From: Actinomadura spongiicola
GTDB taxonomy: Bacteria > Actinomycetota > Actinomycetes > Streptosporangiales > Streptosporangiaceae
Length of the DNA stretch: 64,000 bases
Direction: 5' to 3'
NCBI RefSeq assembly: GCF_003432485.1
Contig: NZ_QVNQ01000006.1
Span: forward strand, 124,001 to 188,000
Positions 1 through 8,010 of this stretch are shown here, one piece after another. The notes beneath the pieces were generated by a model. It had not been told where the DNA came from. It did no database searches and saw only the letters and a list, made by a program, of their open reading frames with translations. Each line of letters starts with the position of its first letter. Positions within the stretch are counted from its first letter, which is position 1. The position numbers and the translations under genes are program-made.

Positions 1-25
1 CGGTCGGCGCCGGGGGGGCGGGCGA

Positions 26-55
26 TGTATCGCGGGTGTATCGAAAACCGGATAC
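26..55. promoter_or_regulatory. Putative response-regulator binding site upstream of the van-like operon
   Basis: The heptamer TGTATCG occurs at 26-32 and again at 37-43, an 11-bp period, and an inverted GATAC follows at 51-55. Direct repeats one helical turn apart are the usual target of OmpR/PhoB-class regulators, and a VanR-like regulator of that class lies in the operon downstream. The regulatory role is inference; no clear -10/-35 pair was identified. The rest of 1-235 shows no convincing gene and is cut by the window edge. Confidence 0.4.
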
Positions 56-235
56 GCCCTGACAACGGCCTTCCGCCTTCAGTGGAGGCATGGACCACAG
101 CGCATCACCGCCATCAGCGACCCGTTGCCCGCGCGGATCCGTCCCGGCCAGCCTGACGATCTTCTCCGACGGTCGAGGTCGAAGATCGGACGGTCGTCAT
201 GCCGTCCGGGTGTGGGTGCGCGGTGGCGGTGAGCG

Positions 236-814
236 ATGACGAGGTCCCTGGAGATCAGAGTTCGTGTCCTGGCCGTCGTCACCCGGCTCGTCGCGGTGTT
301 GCTGGTGCCGGTCGCCTGGTGCCGCGCGCCGGGCCATGCCCGGTTCCTGGCCTGCCAGTGGGCGTTGGGGATGCGTTTTCCCGCCGAGGATCTGCGTGGG
401 CTGGCACCGGAGGCGTTGGCGGCGTTCACCCGAGCGCGGGCCGAGGCGTTCTGGCGTGACCGGCAACTGATCGGTCTCACCTCGGGGTACCGGGACCCGG
501 TCGAGCAGTACCAGATCTTCACGAAGGAGGTGCGGCGCACCGGCTCGGTGGCGGCGGCGCGGCGCCGGGTGCTGCCGCCGGAGGAGTCCAGCCATGTGCG
601 GGGGCTCGCGATCGACGTCCGACCGACCGAGGGCGCGCGGTGGCTCGAACAGCACGGTGGAAGGTACGGGCTCTACCGCGTCTACGACAACGAATGGTGG
701 CACTTCGAGTACCGAACGGTTCCCCCGGTCCGTTTGCCGCATCCGGGCGCGCGGCGTGCGCGTGCCGCCGACGACGGGTGCCCGCCGATGTACATGCAGG
801 GGAGGCGGCCGTGA
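236..814 (+). CDS. M15-family D-alanyl-D-alanine carboxypeptidase/dipeptidase (VanY/VanXY-like)
   Basis: 192 aa. The zinc peptidase motifs of family M15 are intact: SHVRGLAID (His120, Asp127) and EWWH (Glu153, His156), with the usual LTSGYRD stretch near residue 81. A hydrophobic segment at about residues 10-28 suggests a signal anchor, placing the catalytic domain outside the membrane where it would trim terminal D-Ala from peptidoglycan precursors. It is the first gene of a five-gene operon and its stop overlaps the racemase GTG by 4 bp. Family assignment is firm. Whether it acts as a dipeptidase (VanX-like), carboxypeptidase (VanY-like) or both (VanXY) cannot be read from the sequence. Confidence 0.88.
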   Translation: MTRSLEIRVRVLAVVTRLVAVLLVPVAWCRAPGHARFLACQWALGMRFPAEDLRGLAPEALAAFTRARAEAFWRDRQLIGLTSGYRDPVEQYQIFTKEVRRTGSVAAARRRVLPPEESSHVRGLAIDVRPTEGARWLEQHGGRYGLYRVYDNEWWHFEYRTVPPVRLPHPGARRARAADDGCPPMYMQGRRP

Positions 815-1941
815 ACCGGGGCCCGGTCGCGCTTGAGCGCCGCGCGGAGATCCTCCGGCCGCCGACCTTGCGGACGCTGCCGGTGGCGGTGACCGCGAAC
901 GTGGCCAAGGTCCGTGCGCGGACGCAGAGCCCCATCATGGCGGTGGTCAAGGCCGACGGCTACGGGCACGGTGCCGTTCCGGTCGCCAAAGCCGCGGTCG
1001 CCGCCGGCGCCGGGTGGCTGGGGACGACGAGCGTCGCGGAGGCGTGCGCGTTGCGCGCCGCGGGGTTGACGGTGCCGATCCTGACCTGGCTGCACCCCGG
1101 CGGCATCGACGTCGAGGCGGCGGTGGCCGCCGGGATCGATGTCGCGGTCGGGTCGGTGGACGAACTCGGCGCGCTCGTCGCCGGAGCCACGTCGCCGGTG
1201 CGGGTCCATCTCCATGTGGACACCGGGATGTCGCGCGGCGGTTGTCCGCGCGGGCGGTGGGACGAACTGGTCGATCTCGCCCGGCGTGGTGGCGAGGCCC
1301 GCAGGGTCCGCGTCGTGGGGGTCATGGGGCACCTCGCGCTGTCGGACCGGGCCGACCCCGCCGCGAACGTCCCGGCGGTCGCCGCCATGCGCCAGGCGCG
1401 GCGGACGGTCCGGGCGGCGGGGCTGGGATCGCCGCCGGCCCATCTCGCGGCCACGTCGGGGACGCTGACCGACCCGGCGACCCACTTCGACATGGTCCGC
1501 GTGGGGGCGGGGCTGGTCGGCATCGACCCCTCCGGAACCGTGGAGATGAACGGCGCGTCCCGTCTGACGGCACCGATCGTCCACACCACGGAGGCCGCTG
1601 CCGGCACGCCGGTCGGTTACGACGGCGCGTACGTCACCGATCGCGCCACCCATCTGAGCGTCCTGCCCGTCGGGTACGCCGACGGGATCCCGCGTGAGTG
1701 CTCGTCCGAGGCGGGTGTCGAGGTCCGCGGGCGGCGTTTCCCGGTCGTCGGACGGATCTCGATGGATCAGATCGTGATCGATACCGGTGCCGTGGCGTTC
1801 CCGGTCGGCACGTCCGCGACCGTGTTCGGGCCGGACGGGGGAGCGACGCCCACCGTCCAGGACTGGGCCCGCTGGGCCGGGACCATTCCGCACACCATCG
1901 TCACCGGCATCGGGCCGCGCGTGCGAAGGAGCATCGGATGA
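811..1941 (+). CDS. Alanine racemase-family PLP enzyme (Alr/VanT catalytic-domain-like)
   Basis: 376 aa from GTG 811, chosen because it follows the Shine-Dalgarno-like GGGGAGG and overlaps the previous stop as GTGA. Upstream in-frame codons only shadow the peptidase gene. The PLP-lysine motif AVVKADGYGHG places the Schiff-base lysine at Lys47, and the GRISMDQ motif and C-terminal domain are present, so the fold is complete. It interconverts L- and D-amino acids (Ala, possibly Ser), feeding the adjacent ligase. VanT of D-Ala-D-Ser resistance types carries an added membrane domain for L-Ser uptake, and none is present here. Next to a second D-Ala ligase this is probably a specialised, not housekeeping, racemase; substrate is unproven. 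Confidence 0.9.
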   Translation: MNRGPVALERRAEILRPPTLRTLPVAVTANVAKVRARTQSPIMAVVKADGYGHGAVPVAKAAVAAGAGWLGTTSVAEACALRAAGLTVPILTWLHPGGIDVEAAVAAGIDVAVGSVDELGALVAGATSPVRVHLHVDTGMSRGGCPRGRWDELVDLARRGGEARRVRVVGVMGHLALSDRADPAANVPAVAAMRQARRTVRAAGLGSPPAHLAATSGTLTDPATHFDMVRVGAGLVGIDPSGTVEMNGASRLTAPIVHTTEAAAGTPVGYDGAYVTDRATHLSVLPVGYADGIPRECSSEAGVEVRGRRFPVVGRISMDQIVIDTGAVAFPVGTSATVFGPDGGATPTVQDWARWAGTIPHTIVTGIGPRVRRSIG

Positions 1942-2915
1942 CACGGCGAATCGCGGTGGTCGGCGGCGGCGAGAACGCCGAACACGACGTCTCCCTGGCC
2001 ACGGCCAGAGCGATCGCGCGGGGGCTGCATGAGGGCGGGTTCGAGGTCGAGGAGTTGACCATCGACCGTGACGGGACGTGGCGAGCGGGGGCCGCCGCGC
2101 TCGGGTCGCGGGCGGCCGGTTCCCTGGCGGCGGCGTTGAGCGTCATCGAATGGGCCGACGTCGTCTTCCCCGCGGTGCACGGTCCGTCCGGCGAGGACGG
2201 CACCCTCGCGGCGTTGTGCGCCCTGGCGCACGTCCGGATGGTCGGCTCCGGCCTGCGCGCCGGGGCGATCGGCATGGACAAGTGGACGACGAAGCTCGTC
2301 GCGCGGGCCGTGAACGTCCGCACCGCTCCGGGCCGCCTGGTCGCGGCGTCGGACATCGCCGATGTCGAGTTCGAGAAAGAGGCTGTGGTGAAGCCCGTCT
2401 CGGCCGGGTCGAGTTTCGGTGTCGCCCTGGCCCGCGACGCCGCCGAGTTGCGCGAGGCGCTGCGCCACGCGGCGCGGTTCGACGACCGGATCCTGGTCGA
2501 GGACGTCGTGGCGGGACGGGAGATCGACGTGGCCGTCCTGCGGGAGGCCGATGGCCGTCGATGGGCGTCGCCGCCACTGGAGATCCACGCCGACGGCCTG
2601 TTCGACACCCGGGCGAAGTACGACGGGTCGGCCCGGTTCAGTGTGCCCGCCGACCTCGACGGCACGGAGTCGGCGGCGCTGACCAGGGCGGCGCTGCGGA
2701 TGTTCGACGCGCTCGGCTGCGCCGGCGTCGCCCGCGTCGACTTCTTCCTCACCGACCACGGGCCCGTCCTCAACGAGGTCAACACCATGCCGGGCATGAC
2801 GGCCCACTCTCAGGTGCCGAGGATGTTCGCCGCGGCCGGGCTGCCCTATCCGCGGCTGCTCGGGCGGCTGGTCGACGGCGCCACCGTGCCCCGCCCGGGG
2901 CAGGGAAAGTCATGA
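1938..2915 (+). CDS. D-alanine--D-alanine (D-Ala-D-X) ligase family protein
   Basis: 325 aa, starting at ATG 1938 in an ATGA overlap with the racemase; the in-frame extension upstream is racemase shadow. ATP-grasp features are visible: N-terminal EHDVSL, HGPSGEDG at 81-88, KPVSAGSSFG, DFFLTD and NEVNTMPGMTAHS near the C-terminus. The omega-loop contains FDTRAKY, retaining the Lys-Tyr seen in D-Ala-D-Ala and D-Ala-D-Ser ligases; VanA-type D-lactate ligases differ there (family knowledge). It should join D-Ala to D-Ala or D-Ser in the cytoplasm. The choice of second substrate cannot be settled without structure-based comparison. Confidence 0.9.
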   Translation: MTRRIAVVGGGENAEHDVSLATARAIARGLHEGGFEVEELTIDRDGTWRAGAAALGSRAAGSLAAALSVIEWADVVFPAVHGPSGEDGTLAALCALAHVRMVGSGLRAGAIGMDKWTTKLVARAVNVRTAPGRLVAASDIADVEFEKEAVVKPVSAGSSFGVALARDAAELREALRHAARFDDRILVEDVVAGREIDVAVLREADGRRWASPPLEIHADGLFDTRAKYDGSARFSVPADLDGTESAALTRAALRMFDALGCAGVARVDFFLTDHGPVLNEVNTMPGMTAHSQVPRMFAAAGLPYPRLLGRLVDGATVPRPGQGKS

Positions 2916-2978
2916 TCCCTGGCGGGGGGTTCCGGTTCGAATATGCTGGCGATATGTCCTGTTGCATACCCTTCGGGG

Positions 2979-3674
2979 ATGCGCGTGCTGATCGTGGAGG
3001 ACGAGCCCTACCTGGCCGAGGCCATCCGTGATGGGCTGCGGCTGGAGGCGATCGCCGCGGACATCGCGGGCGACGGCCACTCCGCCCTGGAGCTGCTCGG
3101 CGTCAACTCCTACGACCTGGCCGTCCTCGACCGCGACATCCCCGGACCGTCCGGCGACGAGATCGCCCGCAGGATCGTCGCGTCCGGCAGCGGCATCCCG
3201 ATCCTCATGCTGACCGCCGCCGACCGGATCGACGACAAGGCGTCGGGGTTCGAGCTCGGCGCCGACGACTATCTCACCAAGCCGTTCGATTTCCGGGAGC
3301 TGGTGCTGCGGCTGCGGGCGCTGGACCGCAGGCGCGCGCACGCCCGGCCTCCCGTCCGCGAGATCGCGGGCCTGCGGCTGGACCCGTTCCGGCGGGAGGT
3401 CTTCCGGGACGGACGCTATGTCGCGCTGACCCGCAAGCAGTTCGCGGTGCTCGAGGTCCTCGTCGCCGCCGAGGGCGGTGTCGTCAGCGCCGAGGAGCTG
3501 CTGGAGCGGGCCTGGGACGCCAACGCCGACCCCTTCACCAACGCCGTCCGCATCACCGTTTCCGCTCTGCGGAAACGTCTCGGGCAACCATGGTTGATCG
3601 CCACGGTGCCCGGTGTCGGCTACCGCATCGACACCGGCGGCGCCCCGGCCGGCCCCGGCGGCGCCGGTGACTAG
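2979..3674 (+). CDS. OmpR-family response regulator, VanR-like
   Basis: 231 aa. Start ATG 2979 (MRVLIVEDEP) fits the beginning of the receiver fold; the upstream in-frame codons are not conserved-looking. Receiver residues are complete: acidic VEDE, phosphoacceptor Asp51 (VLDRD), Thr79 and Lys101 (LTKPF). A winged-helix OmpR/PhoB DNA-binding domain follows (ALTRKQFAVLEVL, RITVSALRKRL, GVGYRID). The 3' end overlaps the kinase start by 8 bp, so the two are translationally coupled. It probably activates the operon through the tandem repeat at 26-43 and may autoregulate. Only 63 bp separate it from the ligase gene. Confidence 0.93.
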   Translation: MRVLIVEDEPYLAEAIRDGLRLEAIAADIAGDGHSALELLGVNSYDLAVLDRDIPGPSGDEIARRIVASGSGIPILMLTAADRIDDKASGFELGADDYLTKPFDFRELVLRLRALDRRRAHARPPVREIAGLRLDPFRREVFRDGRYVALTRKQFAVLEVLVAAEGGVVSAEELLERAWDANADPFTNAVRITVSALRKRLGQPWLIATVPGVGYRIDTGGAPAGPGGAGD

Positions 3675-4815
3675 GCCCCCGGGGCTCAGCGCCCGGCTGA
3701 AACTCACCCTGAGCTACGCCGGGTTCCTCATGGTCGCCGGGTTCCTCCTGCTGGCCGTGGTGTGGGTGTTCCTGCTGCGCTACGTGCCCGACGGGGTGCT
3801 CGTCGTCGAGCCGGGCCACCGGAAGGACGGCGGGCCGCCCCAGCCGTCCATGCCGAACCGCTCCGACCTCCAGGCCGCCTTCGTTCCCCGCGCGACCCAA
3901 GCCCTGATCTTCCTTCTGGGGTTCGGGCTCGTGGGAGGGTGGCTCCTCGCGGGCCGGATGCTCGCGCCCCTCAACCAGATCGCGGACGCGGCGCGCCGGG
4001 CCGCCAACGGATCCCTGTCCCACCGCATCCGTATGGAAGGCCCCAACGACGAGTTCCGCGAACTCGCCGACGTGTTCGACACCATGCTCGGGCGGCTTGA
4101 GGCCCACGTCACCGAGCAGCAACGGTTCGCCGCGAACGCCTCCCACGAACTGCGCACCCCGCTCGCCATCTCGCAGACGCTCCTCGACGTCGCCCGCAGT
4201 GACCCCGCCTGGGACCGCGGCGAACTCCTCAAACGCCTCCGCATCGTCAACACCCGGGCGATCGACCTCACCGAGGCCCTTCTGCTGCTCAGCCGCGCCG
4301 ACCGGCAAAGTTTCACCCGCGAACCCGTCGACCTGTCCCTCATCGCCGAGCAGGCCGCCGAAATGCTGCTCCCGCTCGCCGAACAGCGCCAGATCACCCT
4401 GGACGTCACCGGCGAGGAGACGCGGACCTTCGGCTCCGCGGAGCTTCTCCTGCGGATGGTGACGAACCTCGTCCAGAACGCCATCGTCCACAACCACCCC
4501 ACCGGCGGCACCATCACCGTCCACACCCGGACGGAGCGGGACGTGAGCGTGCTGTGGGTCGAGAACTCCGGTGAGCTGGTCTCGCCGGACCTCGTCCCGA
4601 CCCTCACCGAACCCTTCCAACGCGGAACGCAACGGGTGCGCGCCGAGGAGCACGCCGGTGTCGGCCTCGGGCTGGCCATCGTGCACAGCATCGTCCGGGC
4701 GCACGGCGGAACCCTCGACCTCACGCCCCGTCCCACCGGCGGCCTCCTCGTCGCGATCCGACTTCCGCACACGCGGTTGACGCCGTCCCCGAACGGGACC
4801 CACCAGACCAGGTGA
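3667..4815 (+). CDS. Sensor histidine kinase, VanS-like
   Basis: 382 aa from GTG 3667. The longer reading frame upstream only re-reads the regulator's tail. Order: transmembrane helix at about 14-38, a short extracytoplasmic loop of about 45 residues, second helix at about 82-103, HAMP segment, HisKA with phospho-accepting His160 (ASHELRTP), then HATPase with N-box (NLVQNAIVHN) and G-box (VGLGLAI). The small sensor loop resembles VanS-type sensors of actinomycetes. Partner of the regulator immediately upstream. The ligand (glycopeptide, precursor or envelope stress) cannot be inferred from sequence. Confidence 0.92.
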   Translation: MTRPPGLSARLKLTLSYAGFLMVAGFLLLAVVWVFLLRYVPDGVLVVEPGHRKDGGPPQPSMPNRSDLQAAFVPRATQALIFLLGFGLVGGWLLAGRMLAPLNQIADAARRAANGSLSHRIRMEGPNDEFRELADVFDTMLGRLEAHVTEQQRFAANASHELRTPLAISQTLLDVARSDPAWDRGELLKRLRIVNTRAIDLTEALLLLSRADRQSFTREPVDLSLIAEQAAEMLLPLAEQRQITLDVTGEETRTFGSAELLLRMVTNLVQNAIVHNHPTGGTITVHTRTERDVSVLWVENSGELVSPDLVPTLTEPFQRGTQRVRAEEHAGVGLGLAIVHSIVRAHGGTLDLTPRPTGGLLVAIRLPHTRLTPSPNGTHQTR

Positions 4816-4905
4816 CGGACCCGACCCCGGCTCGGCCACAGACGCGGCCGCCCGCACGGAGGAGAATGTGGACACGCCGGACGCCGGCTGCTGAGGAGGG
4901 ACGCG

Positions 4906-5805
4906 ATGGCCCGGATCGTGGTGGTCGGCGAGGCCCTGGTCGACCTGGTCGGGGACGCCGGTGGACGGCGGTTCCGGGCCGATCCCGGCGGCGGCCCCGC
5001 GAACGTCGCGGTCGGACTCGGGCGGCTCGGCCTCGCGGTGACGCTCGTGACGGGCCTCGGTGAGGACGCGTTCGGCCGCCTGGTCACCGAGCATCTGACC
5101 GCGTCCGGGGTGACGCCCGCCGGGTGGGCGGAGCCGTTCACCCCGCTCGCCGTCGTGTCGGTGGACGAGCTGGGCGTCCCGTCCTACGACTTCGCGATCT
5201 CCTGGGCGTCGGCCCGGCCGGAGCCGCCGCCGGACACGGCCGTCCTGCACGCCGGGTCCATCGCGGCGGCGCTCGCGGCGGGCCCGGTGGAGGCGGCGAT
5301 GGCGGCGGCGCCCACGGTCGGCTACGACCCGAACATCAGGCCGCCGCTGCTGCGCGACCGGGCGTCCGAACGGCGGCGGGTCGAGCGGCAGGTGGCCCTC
5401 AGCGACGTGGTCAAGGCCAGCGACGAGGACCTCGCCTGGCTGTATCCGGGGGAGGACCCGGTGGAGGTCGCGCACCGGTGGGTCCGCCTCGGCCCAGCGC
5501 TCGCCGTGGTCACCCGCGGCCCCGGCGGATGCGTCGCCGTCACCGCGTCCGGGCAGGTCGAACGGCCCGCGCCGGTCGTCGAGGTCGCCGACACCGTGGG
5601 CGCGGGGGACGCGTTCATGTCGGGCCTGCTGTCCGGTCTCCTGGCGGGGGGCCTGCTCGACCCCGCCCGCCGCGGCGATCTGGCGCGCGGCGACGCGGCG
5701 TCGCTCTCGGGTCCGCTGGCCGCGGCGCTGGCCTCCGCCGCGATCACGTGCACGCGTCCCGGCGCCGACCCGCCGACCGCCGACGAGCTCGACGCGGTGC
5801 TCTGA
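4906..5805 (+). CDS. PfkB-family carbohydrate kinase (fructokinase-like)
   Basis: 299 aa, start preceded by GAGGAGGGA. The PfkB signatures are present: GGGPANVAVGLGRLG near residue 28 and DTVGAGDAFMSG near residue 228, where the second Asp is the catalytic base. It phosphorylates a sugar or sugar-like alcohol with ATP; fructokinase is the usual assignment for this size class, but substrate is uncertain. It stands alone, 90 bp after the kinase gene, converging on the efflux gene with a 21-bp gap, and no sugar transporter is adjacent. Confidence 0.88.
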   Translation: MARIVVVGEALVDLVGDAGGRRFRADPGGGPANVAVGLGRLGLAVTLVTGLGEDAFGRLVTEHLTASGVTPAGWAEPFTPLAVVSVDELGVPSYDFAISWASARPEPPPDTAVLHAGSIAAALAAGPVEAAMAAAPTVGYDPNIRPPLLRDRASERRRVERQVALSDVVKASDEDLAWLYPGEDPVEVAHRWVRLGPALAVVTRGPGGCVAVTASGQVERPAPVVEVADTVGAGDAFMSGLLSGLLAGGLLDPARRGDLARGDAASLSGPLAAALASAAITCTRPGADPPTADELDAVL

Positions 5806-5826
5806 CAGCCGTCGGGACGAGGAGTC

Positions 5827-7380
5827 TCAGTGCTCGGCGTCGCCGATGTCCAGGTCACGGGGCGTGAGCGCCCAGACCACGCCCGCGGCGCCGAGCATCA
5901 GGGCGCCGCCCGCGAGGCTCGCCCAGCTCAGCGAGGTGGTGAACACCTCCTGGGCACGGGCGGCCAGCTCGTTTCCGGCCGCGCCGGCACCGCGGGCCAC
6001 CTCCATCGCGCCGCCGAGCGACTCCCGGACGTCATGCGCCGCCCGCCCCGAGACGCCGTGCCCCGCGAGGTCGAAGCCGGAGAGCCCGTCGCGGTACACG
6101 GCGGCGGCGACGCTGCCCAGGACGGCGACGCCCAGCGTGGCGCCGAGCTCGTAGCCGGTCTCCTCGATCGCCGCCGCGCTGCCGGACCGTTCGGGCGGCG
6201 CCCCGGCCATGATGACCGCGGACGCGACGGCGAGCGCGCCCATGCCGACGCCGACCAGGAACGTCGAGGCCGCGACGGGCCAGTAGCCGAGCGGCTCCCC
6301 GGCCACGAAGATCACCAGATAGCCGATGCCGCCGACGGCCAGCCCGCCCGCGAGGACCGTCCGGGCGCCGAGCCGGGCGGCCAGCGCCGGCGCCAGCGGT
6401 GAGAACACGGCCGCGCCGACCACCTCGGGCAGCAGCCGGATGCCGGTCTCCAGCGCCGAATAGCCCTGGACGAGCTGCATCCACTGCGCCAGCAGCAGCA
6501 TCATCGCCGCGATCGAGAGGCTGGAGATCAGCGCCACGGCCGTGCCCGCGGTGAACGCCCTGCCGCGGAACAGCCGCACGTCCAGCAGCGGCTCCGGGCG
6601 CCGCAGGCATCGCCGGACGAACCAGCCCAGCCCGGTGACGGCGACGATCCCGGTCACGAGGTTCGCGCCGGTGATCCCGTCCTCCCCGACGTCCTTGATC
6701 GTGTAGACGAGCGCGGTCATCCCGACGATGGACAGCACGGTGCCCGCCGCGTCCCAGCGACCCGGCCGGGGGTTGCGGGACTCGGGCAGCAGCCACAACG
6801 CCGCGACGATCGCGACCGCCATCACCGGTACGTGCACGAGGAACGCCGAATGCCAGCTGGATGCCTCCAGCAGTAGCCCACCGATGATCGGGCCGAGGGC
6901 GGCGCCGAGCGCGGCGGTGGTGGCCCACACGCCGAGCGCGGTGGCCCGTTCCCGGGGGTCGGTGAACAGGTGCCGGATCATCGACAGCGTGGACGGCATG
7001 ATCATCGCGCCGCCCGCGCCGAGCAGCGCGCGGATCGCGATCACCTCGCCGGGGGAGCCGGCGACCAGGACCGCGAGGGACGCGAGCCCGAAGACCGAGA
7101 ACCCGGCGACCAGCATCCGCCTGCGTCCCCACCGGTCCCCGAGCGCGGCGGCCGTCACCAGCAGCCCCGCGACGACCAGCGAGTACGCGTCCACCATCCA
7201 GAGCAGTTCGACCGCGCCGGGCCGCAGGTCGGCCGACATCTCCGGCAGCGCCACGTTCAGGATCGTGATGTCCATGACGATGAGGAGCAGGCTCGCGGAC
7301 AGGACCGCGAGCCCCGCCCACCGGTGCGGGTGCGGCGGCGGGACGGCGCCGACGCCGCGCGGCGAGGCGGTGGCGGTCAC
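5827..7380 (-). CDS. DHA2-family MFS multidrug efflux transporter
   Basis: 517 aa from the GTG at 7380, which overlaps the TetR stop as GTGA; the longer frame is an artefact through tetR. About 14 hydrophobic segments can be traced, as in the 14-TM DHA2 (EmrB/QacA) group. The motif-A-like GDRWGRRRM lies after TM2, and motif D1 (LDITILNVALP type) appears as MDITILNVALP in TM1. It is likely a proton-driven exporter of toxic organic compounds, co-transcribed with and controlled by the TetR gene upstream. Confidence 0.93.
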   Translation of the reverse strand: MTATASPRGVGAVPPPHPHRWAGLAVLSASLLLIVMDITILNVALPEMSADLRPGAVELLWMVDAYSLVVAGLLVTAAALGDRWGRRRMLVAGFSVFGLASLAVLVAGSPGEVIAIRALLGAGGAMIMPSTLSMIRHLFTDPRERATALGVWATTAALGAALGPIIGGLLLEASSWHSAFLVHVPVMAVAIVAALWLLPESRNPRPGRWDAAGTVLSIVGMTALVYTIKDVGEDGITGANLVTGIVAVTGLGWFVRRCLRRPEPLLDVRLFRGRAFTAGTAVALISSLSIAAMMLLLAQWMQLVQGYSALETGIRLLPEVVGAAVFSPLAPALAARLGARTVLAGGLAVGGIGYLVIFVAGEPLGYWPVAASTFLVGVGMGALAVASAVIMAGAPPERSGSAAAIEETGYELGATLGVAVLGSVAAAVYRDGLSGFDLAGHGVSGRAAHDVRESLGGAMEVARGAGAAGNELAARAQEVFTTSLSWASLAGGALMLGAAGVVWALTPRDLDIGDAEH

Positions 7381-7943
7381 GAGGTGGGCCCGCCGATACC
7401 GTCGCGCAGGGTGGTCAGGACGTGTTCCTCGATGTCGCGGCGGGCGACACTGCCCTGGTGGAGGCTTTCGCGGACGGCGACCATGAGCCCGTACACGTGG
7501 TTGCCGATCCAGGCGGCCGGCAGGTCCGGCCGGATCACACCGGCGCGCTGGGCCGCGGTGTAGAAGGCGAGTTCCCGCCGTTCCAGCCGGTCGGTCCGGT
7601 CGGCGAGGTCCGGTAGCGCGGCGGTGGTGTGCGCGGTCAGGGCGTAGCCGTGTTCCTCGGCGTCGGTGACGAACCGGCGGATCAGTGTCTCCAGCGTGAC
7701 GGCGATACGGACCGGATCGCCGGACGCCCCGGCCTCGTCGATCCCGGAGAGGTCCTGGCTGGTCTCCCAACTGTCCAGGGCCCGGGACCCGAGCGCGTGC
7801 ATGAGCGCGTCGCGGGTGGCGAAGTGCCGGTGCAGGGTGGCCCGGCTGACGCCGATCGCCTCGGCGAGCCGTCCCATCGACAGCGTCGGATCCGCGTTCA
7901 GGCACCGGATCGCCGCGGTGACGATCTCGTCCTGCTGACGCAT
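7377..7943 (-). CDS. TetR-family transcriptional repressor
   Basis: 188 aa when started at ATG 7943 (MRQQDEIV), preceded by GGAGC. A longer frame reaches 8003, but it would place the 24-bp operator palindrome inside the coding sequence, so the shorter start is preferred. The N-terminal helix-turn-helix (SMGRLAEAIGVSRATLHRHF) is typical, followed by an all-helical ligand-binding domain. It heads a two-gene unit with the efflux pump and most likely represses both until a drug-like ligand binds. Confidence 0.92.
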   Translation of the reverse strand: MRQQDEIVTAAIRCLNADPTLSMGRLAEAIGVSRATLHRHFATRDALMHALGSRALDSWETSQDLSGIDEAGASGDPVRIAVTLETLIRRFVTDAEEHGYALTAHTTAALPDLADRTDRLERRELAFYTAAQRAGVIRPDLPAAWIGNHVYGLMVAVRESLHQGSVARRDIEEHVLTTLRDGIGGPTS

Positions 7944-7962
7944 GGTGCTCCAATCATGCTTC

Positions 7963-7986
7963 GTTTGCGACAAATCTGTCTCAAAC
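7963..7986. promoter_or_regulatory. TetR operator palindrome
   Basis: Two 10-bp arms, GTTTGCGACA and TGTCTCAAAC, separated by AATC, form an inverted repeat with a single mismatch. It sits 20-43 bp upstream of the preferred tetR start, the position expected for an autoregulatory operator. A -35-like TTGAAC lies just beyond it on the minus strand (about 7998-8003). Binding by the neighbouring TetR is inference from position and symmetry. Confidence 0.75.
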
Positions 7987-8010
7987 AGTACATGATCGTT
8001 CAAGGTGCGG

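Noticed and set aside
7944..8003. First 20 codons of the longer TetR frame
   Set aside because: They contain the operator palindrome; the internal ATG has a better ribosome site.
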